A stretch of 64,000 bases of DNA from CAIWHR01 sp963788185 (GCA_963788185.1 CAWBGE010000024.1:124001-188000); one strand, 5' to 3'; positions 54,421-63,542 are shown, counted from the first letter of the stretch. A program made the numbers and translations. The notes: generated from the sequence alone by a model not told the origin.

Positions 54421-55017
54421 ATGTTCACGCTTCCGCAACTTCCCTACGCCGACACCGCATTGGCCCCGATCATCTCGGCCAACACCCTGGGCTTTCACTA
54501 CGGCAAGCACCACAAGACGTACGTCGACAACCTGAACAATCTGGTCAAGGGCACGGCCAGCGAAGGCGCGGCGTTGGAGAAGATCATCGCCGACGCCGCC
54601 GGCAAGGCAGACCAGGCCGCGATCTTCAACAACGCGGCGCAGATCTGGAACCATACGTTCTACTGGAACAGCCTCAAGCCCAACGGCGGCGGCAAGCCCA
54701 CCGGCAAGCTGGCCCAGATGATCGACAGCGACCTGGGCGGCTACGACAACTTCCGCAAGGAGTTCGCCGCCGCCACCGTCTCGCAGTTCGGATCCGGCTG
54801 GGGCTGGCTGGTCGTCGATGGCGGCAAGCTCAAGATCGTCAAGACCGGCAACGCCGAAGTACCGTTCACCAAGGGCCAGAAGCCGCTGCTGACGATCGAC
54901 GTGTGGGAACACGCCTACTATCTCGACTATCAGAACAAGCGCGCCGACTACGTCAATGCGCTGATCGACAAGCTGCTGAACTGGGACTTCGCCGCCGAGA
55001 ATCTGGCCAAGGCCTGA
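54421..55017 (+). CDS. sodB: Superoxide dismutase [Fe]
   Basis: 198-aa cytoplasmic iron SOD. Metal ligands and iron-type residues: His27 (FHYGKHHKTYVDN), AAQIWNHTFYWNSL with the Fe-type Gln, FGSGWGWLV and the DVWEHAYYLDY pair (Asp, His). ATG 54421 follows a CCAGGAGCC site. It stands alone after dksA (181-nt gap). A Mn/Fe cambialistic enzyme cannot be excluded from sequence alone. Confidence 0.94.
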   Translation: MFTLPQLPYADTALAPIISANTLGFHYGKHHKTYVDNLNNLVKGTASEGAALEKIIADAAGKADQAAIFNNAAQIWNHTFYWNSLKPNGGGKPTGKLAQMIDSDLGGYDNFRKEFAAATVSQFGSGWGWLVVDGGKLKIVKTGNAEVPFTKGQKPLLTIDVWEHAYYLDYQNKRADYVNALIDKLLNWDFAAENLAKA

Positions 55018-55322
55018 AGACAGCCGCCGCGCCGGGCCGTGTTTCCCCGACGCGCGTCGGGTTGACCCGCGCCGGCATTCCCCAGGACGGCCCTGTCGCC
55101 GGAATCGTTGCGATCCCGGGCAGGGCCGCGTCATTCGCGTGTCCCGGACCTGCGGCGTTCGGCTGCGAACGCCGTCTGCCTCAGCCGACGGCGGAACACC
55201 GTGGCGTCTCTTGTGATCCGTCTATGACGGGAACATAATCGACAACCCGCCCCGGCATTGCGCCGCGCTTTGCGCGCGTGACGCCGCCCGGCGGGAGTCT
55301 GCTCCCCACAATCCCGCTCGCG
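55018..55322. other. Intergenic region between sodB and the STAS gene
   Basis: 305 bp, G+C rich. It contains a perfect 9-bp hairpin CGGCGTTCG-GCTG-CGAACGCCG (55153-55174) that could end the sodB transcript (no T-run) and a GGGAACATAATCG stretch (about 55230) that may contribute a -10 (CATAAT) for the STAS-hslV operon. No ORF or RNA gene is supported here. Confidence 0.4.
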
Positions 55323-56588
55323 ATGGGTTTCTTTTCCAGATCTGCGCCCAAGAAGCCAGCACCGGTTCGACCGGATGTGCGGCTCGCAGCGTCGGCGCCT
55401 GCGCCGCAGGCGTCGGCACACGCCGTGGCCGCGCATCTCGTGGGCAAGGCAGGGGCTGTTGCGGACCGGCGCCCCGCGGAGCCGGTGCCCGAGGGCGTGA
55501 CCGTCGGCGACGTCAGCATGATCGAGTGGGCATCGCCCGGGCAGCCAGCCTTCGAGGTCGCGGCGGCGAATCCCGGCTTGTGCGAGGCGCTGGAGAATGC
55601 CGCGCTCCTCTACGCGAGCGGCAAGGCGGACATCGCGCGCGCGACCCTCGAACATGCGGTGCAGGCCGACCACGACGCGCGCACCTCGCCGCTCGCGTGG
55701 CTCGCGTTGTTCGACCTGCTGCAGCGCGCGGGAGACCGCCCGGCGTTCGATCGCGTGGCAATGCTCTTTGCGGTGCAGTTCGAGCGCAGCGCGCCGGCGT
55801 GGGAAAGCCACGCGGTGCTGGCGACCGGGCCACGCGCCGTCCCCGGCGGGTACATCGCCCTCTCCGGCAAGCTCGGGACGGGCCATGCGCTCCAGATCGA
55901 CGCCATACGCCGCGCCGTGGCCAAGGAGATCCCCAAGGCACGGCTCGATCTCTCCAAGGTCATCGGTTTCGACGAGGCCGGTGCGCGACTGCTGGCCGAC
56001 GCCCTGGGTATGGCGCGACGCGCCCGGTTCTCCCTCGAGATTCAGCACGCGGCAACGCTGCGGCCGGCGCTGGAAAAGGCAGTGCGTCTCGGTCGCGAGG
56101 GCGGCGAGAGCGCGTGGCTGCTGTCGCTCGAGTTATTGCAGTGGCAGAACGACCGGATGGCGTTCGAGGATCGGGCGATCGAATTCGCCGTTGCGTTCGA
56201 GCTCTCGCCGCCTTCCTGGGAGCCTCCGCCCTCCACCGCCGCCGTTGGCAACGCCGGCGCGGAGGCGGCGACGATCGACGCGGCCAAGGTCGCCGACAGC
56301 GGGACGGCACCGGAGGGCGAAGTGCTGCAATGGTCCGGCACGATGCTGGGGTCGACTTCGCCGCAACTCGCGACGCTGCTGGAGTTCGCGCGCGGGCGCA
56401 CGATGGTTCCCGTCGACATGACCGGCGTCGACCGCATCGATTTCGTAGGCGCCGGCGCTCTGCTCAACGCAGTCACCGCGGTGGAGGCGCAGCGCAAGTC
56501 GGTGCAGATCATCGGCGTCTCGCCGATCATCCGCGTGCTGCTGCTGCTGCTCGGCATTTCGCCCCGCCATTTCGTAAAGAAGGACTAG
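55323..56588 (+). CDS. STAS-domain protein upstream of hslV
   Basis: 421 aa from ATG 55323 (MGFFSRSAPKKP); an ATG 45 nt upstream is possible. Alternating helical segments precede a C-terminal STAS-like domain (about 335-421) with GEVLQWSGTMLGSTSPQLATLLEF and VDMTGVDRIDFVGAGALLNA, plus a related, weaker unit near residues 180-260 (ARLDLSKVIGFDEAGARLLADAL), so there are probably two STAS folds. No phosphorylatable serine of the SpoIIAA type is obvious. The stop is one base before the hslV GTG. STAS proteins usually sense or bind; the role with HslV is unknown. Confidence 0.75.
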   Translation: MGFFSRSAPKKPAPVRPDVRLAASAPAPQASAHAVAAHLVGKAGAVADRRPAEPVPEGVTVGDVSMIEWASPGQPAFEVAAANPGLCEALENAALLYASGKADIARATLEHAVQADHDARTSPLAWLALFDLLQRAGDRPAFDRVAMLFAVQFERSAPAWESHAVLATGPRAVPGGYIALSGKLGTGHALQIDAIRRAVAKEIPKARLDLSKVIGFDEAGARLLADALGMARRARFSLEIQHAATLRPALEKAVRLGREGGESAWLLSLELLQWQNDRMAFEDRAIEFAVAFELSPPSWEPPPSTAAVGNAGAEAATIDAAKVADSGTAPEGEVLQWSGTMLGSTSPQLATLLEFARGRTMVPVDMTGVDRIDFVGAGALLNAVTAVEAQRKSVQIIGVSPIIRVLLLLLGISPRHFVKKD

Positions 56589-56589
56589 C

Positions 56590-57129
56590 GTGGAATCCTT
56601 TCACGGCACCACGATCCTCTCGGTACGGCGCGGCGGCGCGGTTGCGCTCGGCGGCGACGGCCAGGTGACGCTCGGCAACATCGTCGTCAAGGCGACAGCG
56701 CGCAAGGTGCGCCGTCTGCACAACGATCGCGTGCTGGCGGGTTTCGCCGGGGCGACCGCCGACGCGTTCACGCTGTTCGAGCGCTTCGAAGCCAAGCTCG
56801 ACAAGCACCAGGGGCATCTCACCCGCGCTGCCGTCGAACTGGCCAAGGATTGGCGCTCCGATCGAATCCTGCGCCGCCTCGAAGCCATGCTCGCGATTGC
56901 CGACGCCACGGCGTCGCTGATCATCACCGGCACCGGCGACGTCCTGGAGCCGGAGCACGGCATCGTCGCCATCGGCTCCGGCGGCGCCTATGCGCAGGCG
57001 GCGGCGCGCGCGTTGCTCCTGCACAGCGAACTGCCGGCGGCTGCGATCGTCAAAGAGGCGTTGACCATCGCGGGTGATCTTTGCATCTACACCAACCAGA
57101 ACCACGTGATCGAAGTGCTGGAATCTTGA
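56590..57129 (+). CDS. hslV: HslV, peptidase subunit of the HslVU protease
   Basis: 179-aa N-terminal nucleophile hydrolase of the proteasome family. The catalytic Thr follows a short leader (MESFHG-TT), the normal betaproteobacterial form; then GGDGQVTLGN, GFAGATADAFTLFERFEAKL, GSGGAYAQAAARALL. GTG 56590 starts one base after the STAS gene stop. Its ATPase hslU is not next to it but at 36458-37786 on the minus strand. Overlaps the ubiH-type gene start (TTGA). Confidence 0.95.
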   Translation: MESFHGTTILSVRRGGAVALGGDGQVTLGNIVVKATARKVRRLHNDRVLAGFAGATADAFTLFERFEAKLDKHQGHLTRAAVELAKDWRSDRILRRLEAMLAIADATASLIITGTGDVLEPEHGIVAIGSGGAYAQAAARALLLHSELPAAAIVKEALTIAGDLCIYTNQNHVIEVLES

Positions 57130-58319
57130 ACGACGCGGGTGCCGCGACGGTACGGCATTGCGACGTGCTGGTCGCGGGTGCCGGGCTCGTGGGCCTGGCG
57201 CTCGCGCCCGCGCTCGCCCGCGCCGGCCTCGACGTCGTGCTGGCCGATCGTGCTCCACCGTGCGCGCCGGATCCCGATCCCGCGACGTGGGACGTGCGCG
57301 TCTACGCGATCAGCCCCGGAAGCGCTGCGTTCCTGCGCTCGCTGGGGGCGTGGCAGGCGCTGGACTGCGAGCGCACCGCCGCCGTCGAAGCGATGCGTGT
57401 TGCCGGCGACGACGGCGCCGTGCTCAATTTGTCGGCATACGAGAGCGGCGTCCGGGCGCTGGCGTGGATCGTCGAGGAGCGCGCGCTCAAGTCCGCGCTG
57501 CTGCCGCAGGTGCATGCGGCGGGTGTCGACATCGTCGCGCCCTGCACCTTCGATGCGATCGAGTGGACGGCTGAGGCAGGCGTGCTGACGCGCACCGACG
57601 GCAGCCGGATCGCCGCCCGGCTGGTGGTCGGCGCCGACGGGCTGCGCTCCTGCGTGCGCAAGGCTGCGGGCATCGACGCTGCTCCGCGACCCTATGGCCA
57701 GACCGGCGTGGTCGCCAATTTCCGGTGCGAGCGTGCCCACCACGGACGGGCGCACCAGTGGTTTCGCCCTGACGGCAGCATCCTGGCCTGGCTGCCGTTG
57801 CCGGGCCGGCGCGTGTCGATGGTCTGGTCGGCACCGGAGCCATTGGCGAACGAACTGCTCGCGCTCGATCCCGCCAGCCTCGCAACGCGTGTGGCTTCCG
57901 CGGGGCGGCAGGCGCTCGGCGATCTCGCCTGCATTACGCCGGCCGCCGGTTTCCCGTTGCAGTTCATGCGGCCGCAGTCGGTGATCGCGCATCGGATGGT
58001 GCTGGTCGGCGATGCGGCACACGGCGTGCATCCGTTGGCCGGGCAGGGCGTCAACCTCGGATTCGGCGATGCCGAGGCGCTGGCGACGGTGCTGCGCGAA
58101 CGGGGTCCGGTGCCGGATCCGGGCGCGCCGATGCTGCTGTCCCGTCATGCGCGCCGCCGGGCCGAGCCGGTGCTTGCGATGCAGGCGGTGACCGACAGCC
58201 TCGCACGGCTGTTTGGCGACACCACGCCGTGGGCCAAGATGGCGCGCAACCTGGGCATGGCCGCCGTGGAGCGCGTGGCGCCCGCCAAGCGGCTGCTCGT
58301 GCGATCGGCATTGCGCTAA
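57126..58319 (+). CDS. UbiH/UbiF-family FAD-dependent hydroxylase
   Basis: 397-aa flavoprotein monooxygenase of ubiquinone synthesis. FAD motif VLVAGAGLVGLALAPALARAG at the N-terminus, DG motif VGADGLRSCVRKAAG near residue 175, and the second FAD motif VLVGDAAHGVHPLAGQGVNLGFGDAEAL near 290. TTG 57126 overlaps the hslV stop. UbiH, UbiF, UbiI and VisC cannot be separated reliably by eye; UbiH-like is the best guess. Confidence 0.82.
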   Translation: MNDAGAATVRHCDVLVAGAGLVGLALAPALARAGLDVVLADRAPPCAPDPDPATWDVRVYAISPGSAAFLRSLGAWQALDCERTAAVEAMRVAGDDGAVLNLSAYESGVRALAWIVEERALKSALLPQVHAAGVDIVAPCTFDAIEWTAEAGVLTRTDGSRIAARLVVGADGLRSCVRKAAGIDAAPRPYGQTGVVANFRCERAHHGRAHQWFRPDGSILAWLPLPGRRVSMVWSAPEPLANELLALDPASLATRVASAGRQALGDLACITPAAGFPLQFMRPQSVIAHRMVLVGDAAHGVHPLAGQGVNLGFGDAEALATVLRERGPVPDPGAPMLLSRHARRRAEPVLAMQAVTDSLARLFGDTTPWAKMARNLGMAAVERVAPAKRLLVRSALR

Positions 58320-58351
58320 ACTCCTCGCGCCGCAATCCTCTGGAGAACTGC

Positions 58352-59170
58352 ATGACCCTGAAACAACTGCGCATCGCCCTTCGTGCTGCCGCGCTCGCGA
58401 CCGCGAGCGGGATCCTGCTGACGATCTCTTCGGCCAGTGCGCAAACGGCGACCAAGCCCGCTGCGGCGCAGCCGGCGGGCGGCGATGCGGCGATCGCGGC
58501 GCTCAAGAAGACCATGGAACAGAAGTTTCCGGGCGCGGGCATCCGCGGCATCACCAAGACGCCGTACTTCGGGCTCTACGAGGTGCAGGTCGACGACCAG
58601 ATGGTCTACACCGATTCCAAGGCCACCTACGTGCTGGTGGGTTCGGTCTACGACACCGAGACCAAGCGCAATCTCACCGAGGCGCGCCAACGCGAATTGA
58701 ACCGCATCGCGTTCTCGAGCCTGCCGCTCGAGCTGGCAATCAAGAAGGTCAAAGGCACCGGCGAGCGCAAGCTGGCGGTCTTTTCCGACGCCGACTGCCC
58801 GTTCTGCGCTCGCCTCGAGAACGACCTCAAGGCCGTCGACAACGTCACGATCTACACCTTCCTCTATCCGATCGACCAGCTGCATCCGGATGCGGCGCGC
58901 AAGTCCCGGAAGATCTGGTGCGCACCGGACAGGCTGAAGGCGTGGGAGGACTTCTTCGCGTCGGGCAAGCTGCCCGACAACGCGGGCGATTGCGACAATC
59001 CCGTCAGCGCGACCGCCGAGCTGGGGGCGAAGCTGCGCGTCTCCGCGACGCCGACGCTGGTCTTCGCCGACGGCTCGCTGGTCCCGGGCGCGTTGCCGGC
59101 GGCGCAGATAGAAGCGCAACTCAAGCAGGCCGAAGCCGAGGCGAAAAAGCCCGCGGCGCAAAAGAAATAG
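58352..59170 (+). CDS. dsbC: Periplasmic disulfide isomerase DsbC
   Basis: 272 aa with signal peptide (RIALRAAALATASGILLTISSASAQ), an N-terminal dimerisation domain (KKTMEQKFPGAGIRGITKTPYFGLYEVQ) and a C-terminal thioredoxin domain with active site DADCPFCARLEND (Cys149, Cys152) and cis-Pro SATPTLVF. GGAG precedes ATG 58352. It shuffles wrong disulfides in secreted proteins and is normally kept reduced by DsbD; a DsbD/ScsB-like reductase is present at 25.5 kb. Confidence 0.92.
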   Translation: MTLKQLRIALRAAALATASGILLTISSASAQTATKPAAAQPAGGDAAIAALKKTMEQKFPGAGIRGITKTPYFGLYEVQVDDQMVYTDSKATYVLVGSVYDTETKRNLTEARQRELNRIAFSSLPLELAIKKVKGTGERKLAVFSDADCPFCARLENDLKAVDNVTIYTFLYPIDQLHPDAARKSRKIWCAPDRLKAWEDFFASGKLPDNAGDCDNPVSATAELGAKLRVSATPTLVFADGSLVPGALPAAQIEAQLKQAEAEAKKPAAQKK

Positions 59171-59220
59171 CGCACTGCCGACCTTCACGGCGCGCATCCA
59201 GCAAGCGAAAGGAATCCGGC

Positions 59221-60288
59221 ATGGCGATCATCGATTTCCTGAAAAAGCAGTTCGTCGACATCATCGAGTGGACCGACGACTCGCGCGACACGCTGTCGTT
59301 CCGCTTTCCGGACGAGGACAAGGAGATCAAGAACGGCGCGCAGCTGATCGTCCGCGAATCGCAGGCGGTGCAGTTCGTCTATCTGGGCGAGTTCGGCGAC
59401 ACCTTCGGCCCCGGCAAGCACACGCTCACCACCGACAACATTCCGATCCTGACCAACCTCAAGAGCTGGAAATACGCGCTGGAGAGCCCGTTCAAGGCCG
59501 ACGTCTACTACATCGTCACGCGCGTGTTCCCCGGCAACAAGTGGGGCACGGCCAACCCGGTGATGATGCGCGACCAGGATTTCGGCATCGTGCGGCTGCG
59601 CGCTTACGGCACCTACGACTTCCGCATCTCCGACGTGAAGAAGTTCCTGAAGGAAGTCGCGGGCACCGACAATCATTTCCGGCTCGACGAGTTCGCCGAC
59701 ACCATGCGCTCGCGCCTGGTCAGCGTGTTCTCGGACGCGCTGGCCGAGTCGAAGATCCCCGCGCTCGACGTCGCGTCGCGCTACGCGGAACTCGGCGAAG
59801 CGCTGCTGCCGATCATCAACCCGATCCTCGCCGACAAGTACGGACTGACGATGACGTCGTTCGTCGTCGAGAACGTCTCGGTTCCGCCGGAGGTCGAGCA
59901 GGCGATCGACAAGCGCTCCAGCATGGCTGCGGTGGGCAACCTCAACGACTACGTCAAGTTCCAGATGGCGCAGGGGATGGAAAAAGGCGGCGCGGGCGCG
60001 GGCGGCATGGCGGCCGAAATGGCCGTCGGCATGGCGATGGCGCAGCAGATGATGAACCAGACCGGCGGCCTGATGGCGCAGGGCACGCCGGGAATCGCCC
60101 CGCCGCCACCCGCCGCTGCCGGCGGGGGAGCGCCGGACCTGCTCACGCCGGTGCAGGTGGCGCAGTTGCTCGGCGTCGCCGAGACCGACGTGATGGCGAG
60201 CCTCGAATCGGGCGACCTCAAGGGCAAGCGCATCGGCACCCAGTGGCGGATCACCCGCGCCGCGGTCGACACCTTCCTCAAATCCTGA
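59221..60288 (+). CDS. SPFH-domain protein (YdjI-like) with a C-terminal excisionase/MerR-like HTH
   Basis: 355 aa. The N-terminal 250 residues are a YdjI/virion-core SPFH domain (FLKKQFVDIIEWTDDSRDTL, VQFVYLGEFGDTFGPGKHTL, YYIVTRVFPGNKWGTANPV, PILADKYGLTMTSFVVENVSVPPEVEQAIDKRSSM), then a Gly/Met-rich linker (GGMAAEMAVGMAMAQQMMNQ). The tail (about 305-355) is DLLTPVQVAQLLGVAETDVMASLE then KGKRIGTQWRITRAAVDTFLKS, a DNA-binding-like excisionase fold, whereas Bacillus YdjI ends in zinc ribbons. ATG 59221. The next gene is a YdjG-like zinc-ribbon membrane protein, its usual partner. Confidence 0.82.
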   Translation: MAIIDFLKKQFVDIIEWTDDSRDTLSFRFPDEDKEIKNGAQLIVRESQAVQFVYLGEFGDTFGPGKHTLTTDNIPILTNLKSWKYALESPFKADVYYIVTRVFPGNKWGTANPVMMRDQDFGIVRLRAYGTYDFRISDVKKFLKEVAGTDNHFRLDEFADTMRSRLVSVFSDALAESKIPALDVASRYAELGEALLPIINPILADKYGLTMTSFVVENVSVPPEVEQAIDKRSSMAAVGNLNDYVKFQMAQGMEKGGAGAGGMAAEMAVGMAMAQQMMNQTGGLMAQGTPGIAPPPPAAAGGGAPDLLTPVQVAQLLGVAETDVMASLESGDLKGKRIGTQWRITRAAVDTFLKS

Positions 60289-60315
60289 CCCGCTACTGAC
60301 CGGCGTGCGCCGCTC

Positions 60316-61407
60316 GTGACCGAAACCGTCGCGCTGTCCAAGTTCGCCTGTCCGGCCTGCGGCGGCGAAGCCAACTGGAATCCCGCCCGGCAGAAGCTCG
60401 TCTGCCCGTTCTGCGGCACCGAGTCCCCGGCCACGCTTGCCGCCGACGGCACAGTCGTCGAGCACGATCTCGTCGCCGCATTGCGCGGCATCGGCGACGA
60501 CCAGCGGGGATGGCAGGCGGAAAAGCGGCAGGTCAAATGTCGCAGCTGCCAGGCGATTTCGGTGCTCGATCCCAAACGGCAGGCACAGAACTGCGAGTTT
60601 TGCGGTTCCGCGCAACTCGTCGCCTACGAAGAGGAAAAGCCCGCGTTCCGTCCCGAGACCGTGCTTCCGTTCACGGTCAGCGAGCCGCAGGCCCGCGATC
60701 GCATCCGCGCGTGGTACGGCAAGTTGTGGCTGGCGCCGAACGCGCTCAAGAAGCGGGCGCTGACCGACACCGTGCGCGGCATCTACCTGCCGTACTGGAC
60801 GTTCGACGCGCACGTCGACGCCGCGTGGACGGCGGAGGCGGGCCATTATTACTACACCACCGAGACGTACACGCAGAACGGCCAGACCCGCACGCGCCAG
60901 GTGCGCAACGTACGCTGGGAACCGGCTGCAGGCAGGCTCCGGCATTTTTTCGACGACGATCTCGTCTGCGCATCGGTCGGGATTCACCCGGCGCTGCTGC
61001 GCGGCATCGAGCCGTTTCCGACCGCCGCGCTGAAGCCCTACGACGCCGGCTACGTCGCCGGCTGGGTGGTCGAGCGCTACCAGATCGACCTCGTGGCCGC
61101 GGCACAGCATGCGCGCGAGGTGATGGACCAGAAGCTGCAGCTGCTGTGCGCGCGCGAGATCCCCGGCGACACCTACCGCAACCTCGCCGTCCGCGCCGAC
61201 TATTCGGGTCAGACGTTCAAGCACATCCTGGCGCCGGTGTGGCTGCTGTCCTACACCTACGGCCACAAGGCGTTCCAGTGCGTGATCAATGGCGTCACCG
61301 GCGCGATACAGGGCGAGTATCCGAAGAGCCCGTGGAAGATCGCGTTGCTGGTGCTGGCGATTTTCATCGCCGTCGTCGTCGTCATGTCGGTCTCCGGCGG
61401 GCGCTGA
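60316..61407 (+). CDS. Zinc-ribbon membrane protein (YdjG-like)
   Basis: 363 aa from GTG 60316. Two zinc ribbons at the N-terminus (FACPACGGE...LVCPFCGTE and VKCRSCQAI...NCEFCGSAQ), a conserved middle region (PYWTFDAHVDAAWTAEAGHYYYTTETY and RHFFDDDLVCASVGI), and one C-terminal membrane helix (WKIALLVLAIFIAVVVVMSV). It matches the topology of Bacillus YdjG, which brings the SPFH protein YdjI to the membrane for PspA-type stress response. PspA and YdjH are not in the window. It follows the SPFH gene by 27 nt. Confidence 0.75.
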   Translation: MTETVALSKFACPACGGEANWNPARQKLVCPFCGTESPATLAADGTVVEHDLVAALRGIGDDQRGWQAEKRQVKCRSCQAISVLDPKRQAQNCEFCGSAQLVAYEEEKPAFRPETVLPFTVSEPQARDRIRAWYGKLWLAPNALKKRALTDTVRGIYLPYWTFDAHVDAAWTAEAGHYYYTTETYTQNGQTRTRQVRNVRWEPAAGRLRHFFDDDLVCASVGIHPALLRGIEPFPTAALKPYDAGYVAGWVVERYQIDLVAAAQHAREVMDQKLQLLCAREIPGDTYRNLAVRADYSGQTFKHILAPVWLLSYTYGHKAFQCVINGVTGAIQGEYPKSPWKIALLVLAIFIAVVVVMSVSGGR

Positions 61408-61551
61408 TCACCGTGCCGGCGGTTTCGGCCGCCTTAGCGGCCACAACGTCCAGACTCGCGCGAAAAGCGTGGCAGCCCGCATTGTTGCTGCTGGCGAACA
61501 TCGGCGGAATGCTCGCCGCACGTCGCCGTAACAAGTGAAGGGCAGGAAATC

Positions 61552-62277
61552 ATGCATGCAGCGATCGTCACCGGGGTGTCGCGGGGATTGGGTGAAGCAC
61601 TGGCGGCGGCGCTTCTCGCCCGCAGTGCGCACGTGCTCGGAGTCGGGCGGAATTCGAGCCCGCGCCTTCGCGGCGAACGCTACCGGTTCGCGGCCTGCGA
61701 TCTCGCGCAGCCGTCCGCGATCGCGTCTGCGGTCGAGCCGGCGCTGCACGAGCTGGCGGCGCTGCCCCTTTCCGCGGTCACGCTGATCAACTGCGCGGCG
61801 GTGGCCACGCCCCTCGGCGTCACCGGCCACCTGGATGTCGATGCGGCGCAGGCGGCGTACGCGATCAACGTCACCGCGCCGTTGGCACTCGCCGGCCTGT
61901 TCCTGAGGCGTTTCGACGAGCGGCTGGAGCGCAGGATCATCAACATCTCTTCCGGCGCGGCGCAGACGGTCATTCCGGGCAGCGCGGTGTATTGCATGTC
62001 CAAGGCGGCGCTGGAGATGCTGACGCGGGCGATCGCCTCCGACCACGCGTCGCCGCGTTTCCGCTGCATCGCGCTGCGCCCCGGCATTTTCGACACCGGA
62101 ATGCAGGCGCTGCTGCGCGAGCAGGACCCCGCGGTCTTTCCCAGCGCGGCGATGTTTCGCGGCTTCAAGGACAGCGGCGTGCTGAAGGATCCGGCGGCGG
62201 TTGCGGTGAGGATTGTCGAACGCCTGGTGGCCGCGCCCGTCGATCACGGGCGGATCTACCTGCACACCGACCTCTGA
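61552..62277 (+). CDS. Short-chain dehydrogenase/reductase
   Basis: 241-aa classical SDR: Rossmann motif VTGVSRGLGEALA (TGxxxGxG) at residues 7-14, NCAAVATPLG (NxxA region), catalytic Ser in NISSGAAQT and Tyr-x3-Lys in YCMSKAALEML. Cytoplasmic NAD(P)-dependent oxidoreductase; resembles sepiapterin-reductase-like and benzil-reductase-like SDRs (short, acting on carbonyls). Substrate not readable. Faces the HAD gene convergently with 3 bp between the stops. Confidence 0.8.
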   Translation: MHAAIVTGVSRGLGEALAAALLARSAHVLGVGRNSSPRLRGERYRFAACDLAQPSAIASAVEPALHELAALPLSAVTLINCAAVATPLGVTGHLDVDAAQAAYAINVTAPLALAGLFLRRFDERLERRIINISSGAAQTVIPGSAVYCMSKAALEMLTRAIASDHASPRFRCIALRPGIFDTGMQALLREQDPAVFPSAAMFRGFKDSGVLKDPAAVAVRIVERLVAAPVDHGRIYLHTDL

Positions 62278-62280
62278 TCG

Positions 62281-62952
62281 TCAGTCGCGGGGGTCCAGCC
62301 CGGCAATGGCGTCGATCAGCGCCGCGGGGGACTCGACGACCGCGTCGGCGCCCGCCGCCTCGAGTTCGGCGCGCGATCCGTAACCCCAGAGCACGCCGAT
62401 CGCGACCACGCCGTTGTCGCGCGCGGCGCGAATGTCGTGCTCGCGGTCGCCGATCATCGCGCATTCGCTCGCGACAAGGCCCTCGCGCGACAGCAGGTGG
62501 GCGACGAGTTTCGACTTGTCGTCGAGCGTGCCCGCGAGGTCGGCGCCATAGACCCCGGCGAAGTGTCGCGCGAAGCCGAAACGCTCGACGATCCGCTCTG
62601 CATAGGGCTGCGGCTTGGACGTGCACAGGTGGAGGACGTGGCCCCGCGCGGCGAGCGTCGCGACGGTCTCGACCGCGCCTTCGTAGACGGTGTTCTCGGC
62701 CCAGCCCAACGCGCCGAAGCGCTCGCGGTAGAAGGCGATCGCCCGCTCGATCGCCGCAGCGTCCGGATTGTCCAGCAGTCCGGCGAACGAGCGGCGCAAC
62801 GGCGGGCCGACGCAGTGCCGCAGCGAATCGAGATCGTCGATCGGCGCGCCCATGGCGGCGAGTGCGTGGGCAATCGACCGTGAGATGCCGACGAAGTTGT
62901 CGGTCAGCGTGCCGTCGAGATCGACCAGCAGGGTGCGGGCGACGTGTTTCAT
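62281..62952 (-). CDS. HAD phosphatase, phosphoglycolate-phosphatase-like
   Basis: 223 aa. HAD motif I LVDLDGTLTDNFVGI (Asp nucleophile near 10), cap with LRHCVGPPLRRSFAGLLD, motif II LCTSKPQPYAERI, motif III Lys, motif IV MIGDREHDIRAARDNGV. The pattern is Gph/PgmB-type (subfamily IA). ATG 62952 overlaps the GNAT gene stop (ATGA-like), so they are co-translated. Phosphoglycolate, sugar-phosphate or nucleotide substrates are possible. Confidence 0.8.
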   Translation of the reverse strand: MKHVARTLLVDLDGTLTDNFVGISRSIAHALAAMGAPIDDLDSLRHCVGPPLRRSFAGLLDNPDAAAIERAIAFYRERFGALGWAENTVYEGAVETVATLAARGHVLHLCTSKPQPYAERIVERFGFARHFAGVYGADLAGTLDDKSKLVAHLLSREGLVASECAMIGDREHDIRAARDNGVVAIGVLWGYGSRAELEAAGADAVVESPAALIDAIAGLDPRD

Positions 62953-63542
62953 CCTCTGCGGGCGCGCCGCGCAAGGCGCCAGTCTTCGGCCAGCAGGGCG
63001 CAGCGGATGTGGTCGCGCCACCGCCCGGCGATCCGGAGATAGCGCGGCGAGTAGCCTTCGTGCCTGAATCCCGCCCGCGCGGCAAGCGCCAGCGAGCGGG
63101 CATTGGTGGGCTGAACGTTGACTTCGACGCGATGCAGCTTCAGCGTGCGGAACGCGAAGTCCAGCGCGAGTTCGATGCCCTCGGTCATATAGCCCGCCCC
63201 CGCGTGCGGCGCGAACGCGAAATAGCCGAGATACGCGCTCTGCAGTGCCCCGCGCGTGATGTCGCCGAAATTGAATGCCCCCACCAGCGCGTGATCGTCG
63301 GCGCGGAAGAGCAGCAGCCCGACGTGCTGCATCTTCTCGATCGCATCGATCCGCTTGCCGAAGCGGGCGGCATAGAGATCGAACGCCGGTGCGGTGGACG
63401 GCGGCTGCGCCCAGCGACCGTGGAGCTTGCGGCTGGCCTGCGCAGCGGCGATGAAGGCGCCGGCATCGGCGCGGCACGGACTGCGCAGGTAGACGCGCGA
63501 ACCGGAGCGGAGGGCGGAGCAGGGGGCGACGCGCCGTGCCAT
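62949..63542 (-). CDS. GNAT-family N-acetyltransferase (RimJ/RimL-like)
   Basis: 197 aa from ATG 63542. The acetyl-CoA-binding part is YLGYFAFAPHAGAGYMTEGIELALDFAFRTLKLHRVEVNVQPTNARSLALAARAGFRHEGY, as in RimJ/RimL ribosomal-protein acetyltransferases, preceded by LVGAFNFGDITRG. It is co-translated with the HAD phosphatase. The protein target is unknown. Divergent from fpr; about 190 bp between. Confidence 0.85.
   Translation of the reverse strand: MARRVAPCSALRSGSRVYLRSPCRADAGAFIAAAQASRKLHGRWAQPPSTAPAFDLYAARFGKRIDAIEKMQHVGLLLFRADDHALVGAFNFGDITRGALQSAYLGYFAFAPHAGAGYMTEGIELALDFAFRTLKLHRVEVNVQPTNARSLALAARAGFRHEGYSPRYLRIAGRWRDHIRCALLAEDWRLARRARRG

Noticed and set aside
61408..61551. Short open frame between the YdjG-like gene and the SDR gene
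   Set aside because: No ribosome site and no protein-like features; contains a GGCCGCCTTAGCGGCC hairpin that may be a terminator.
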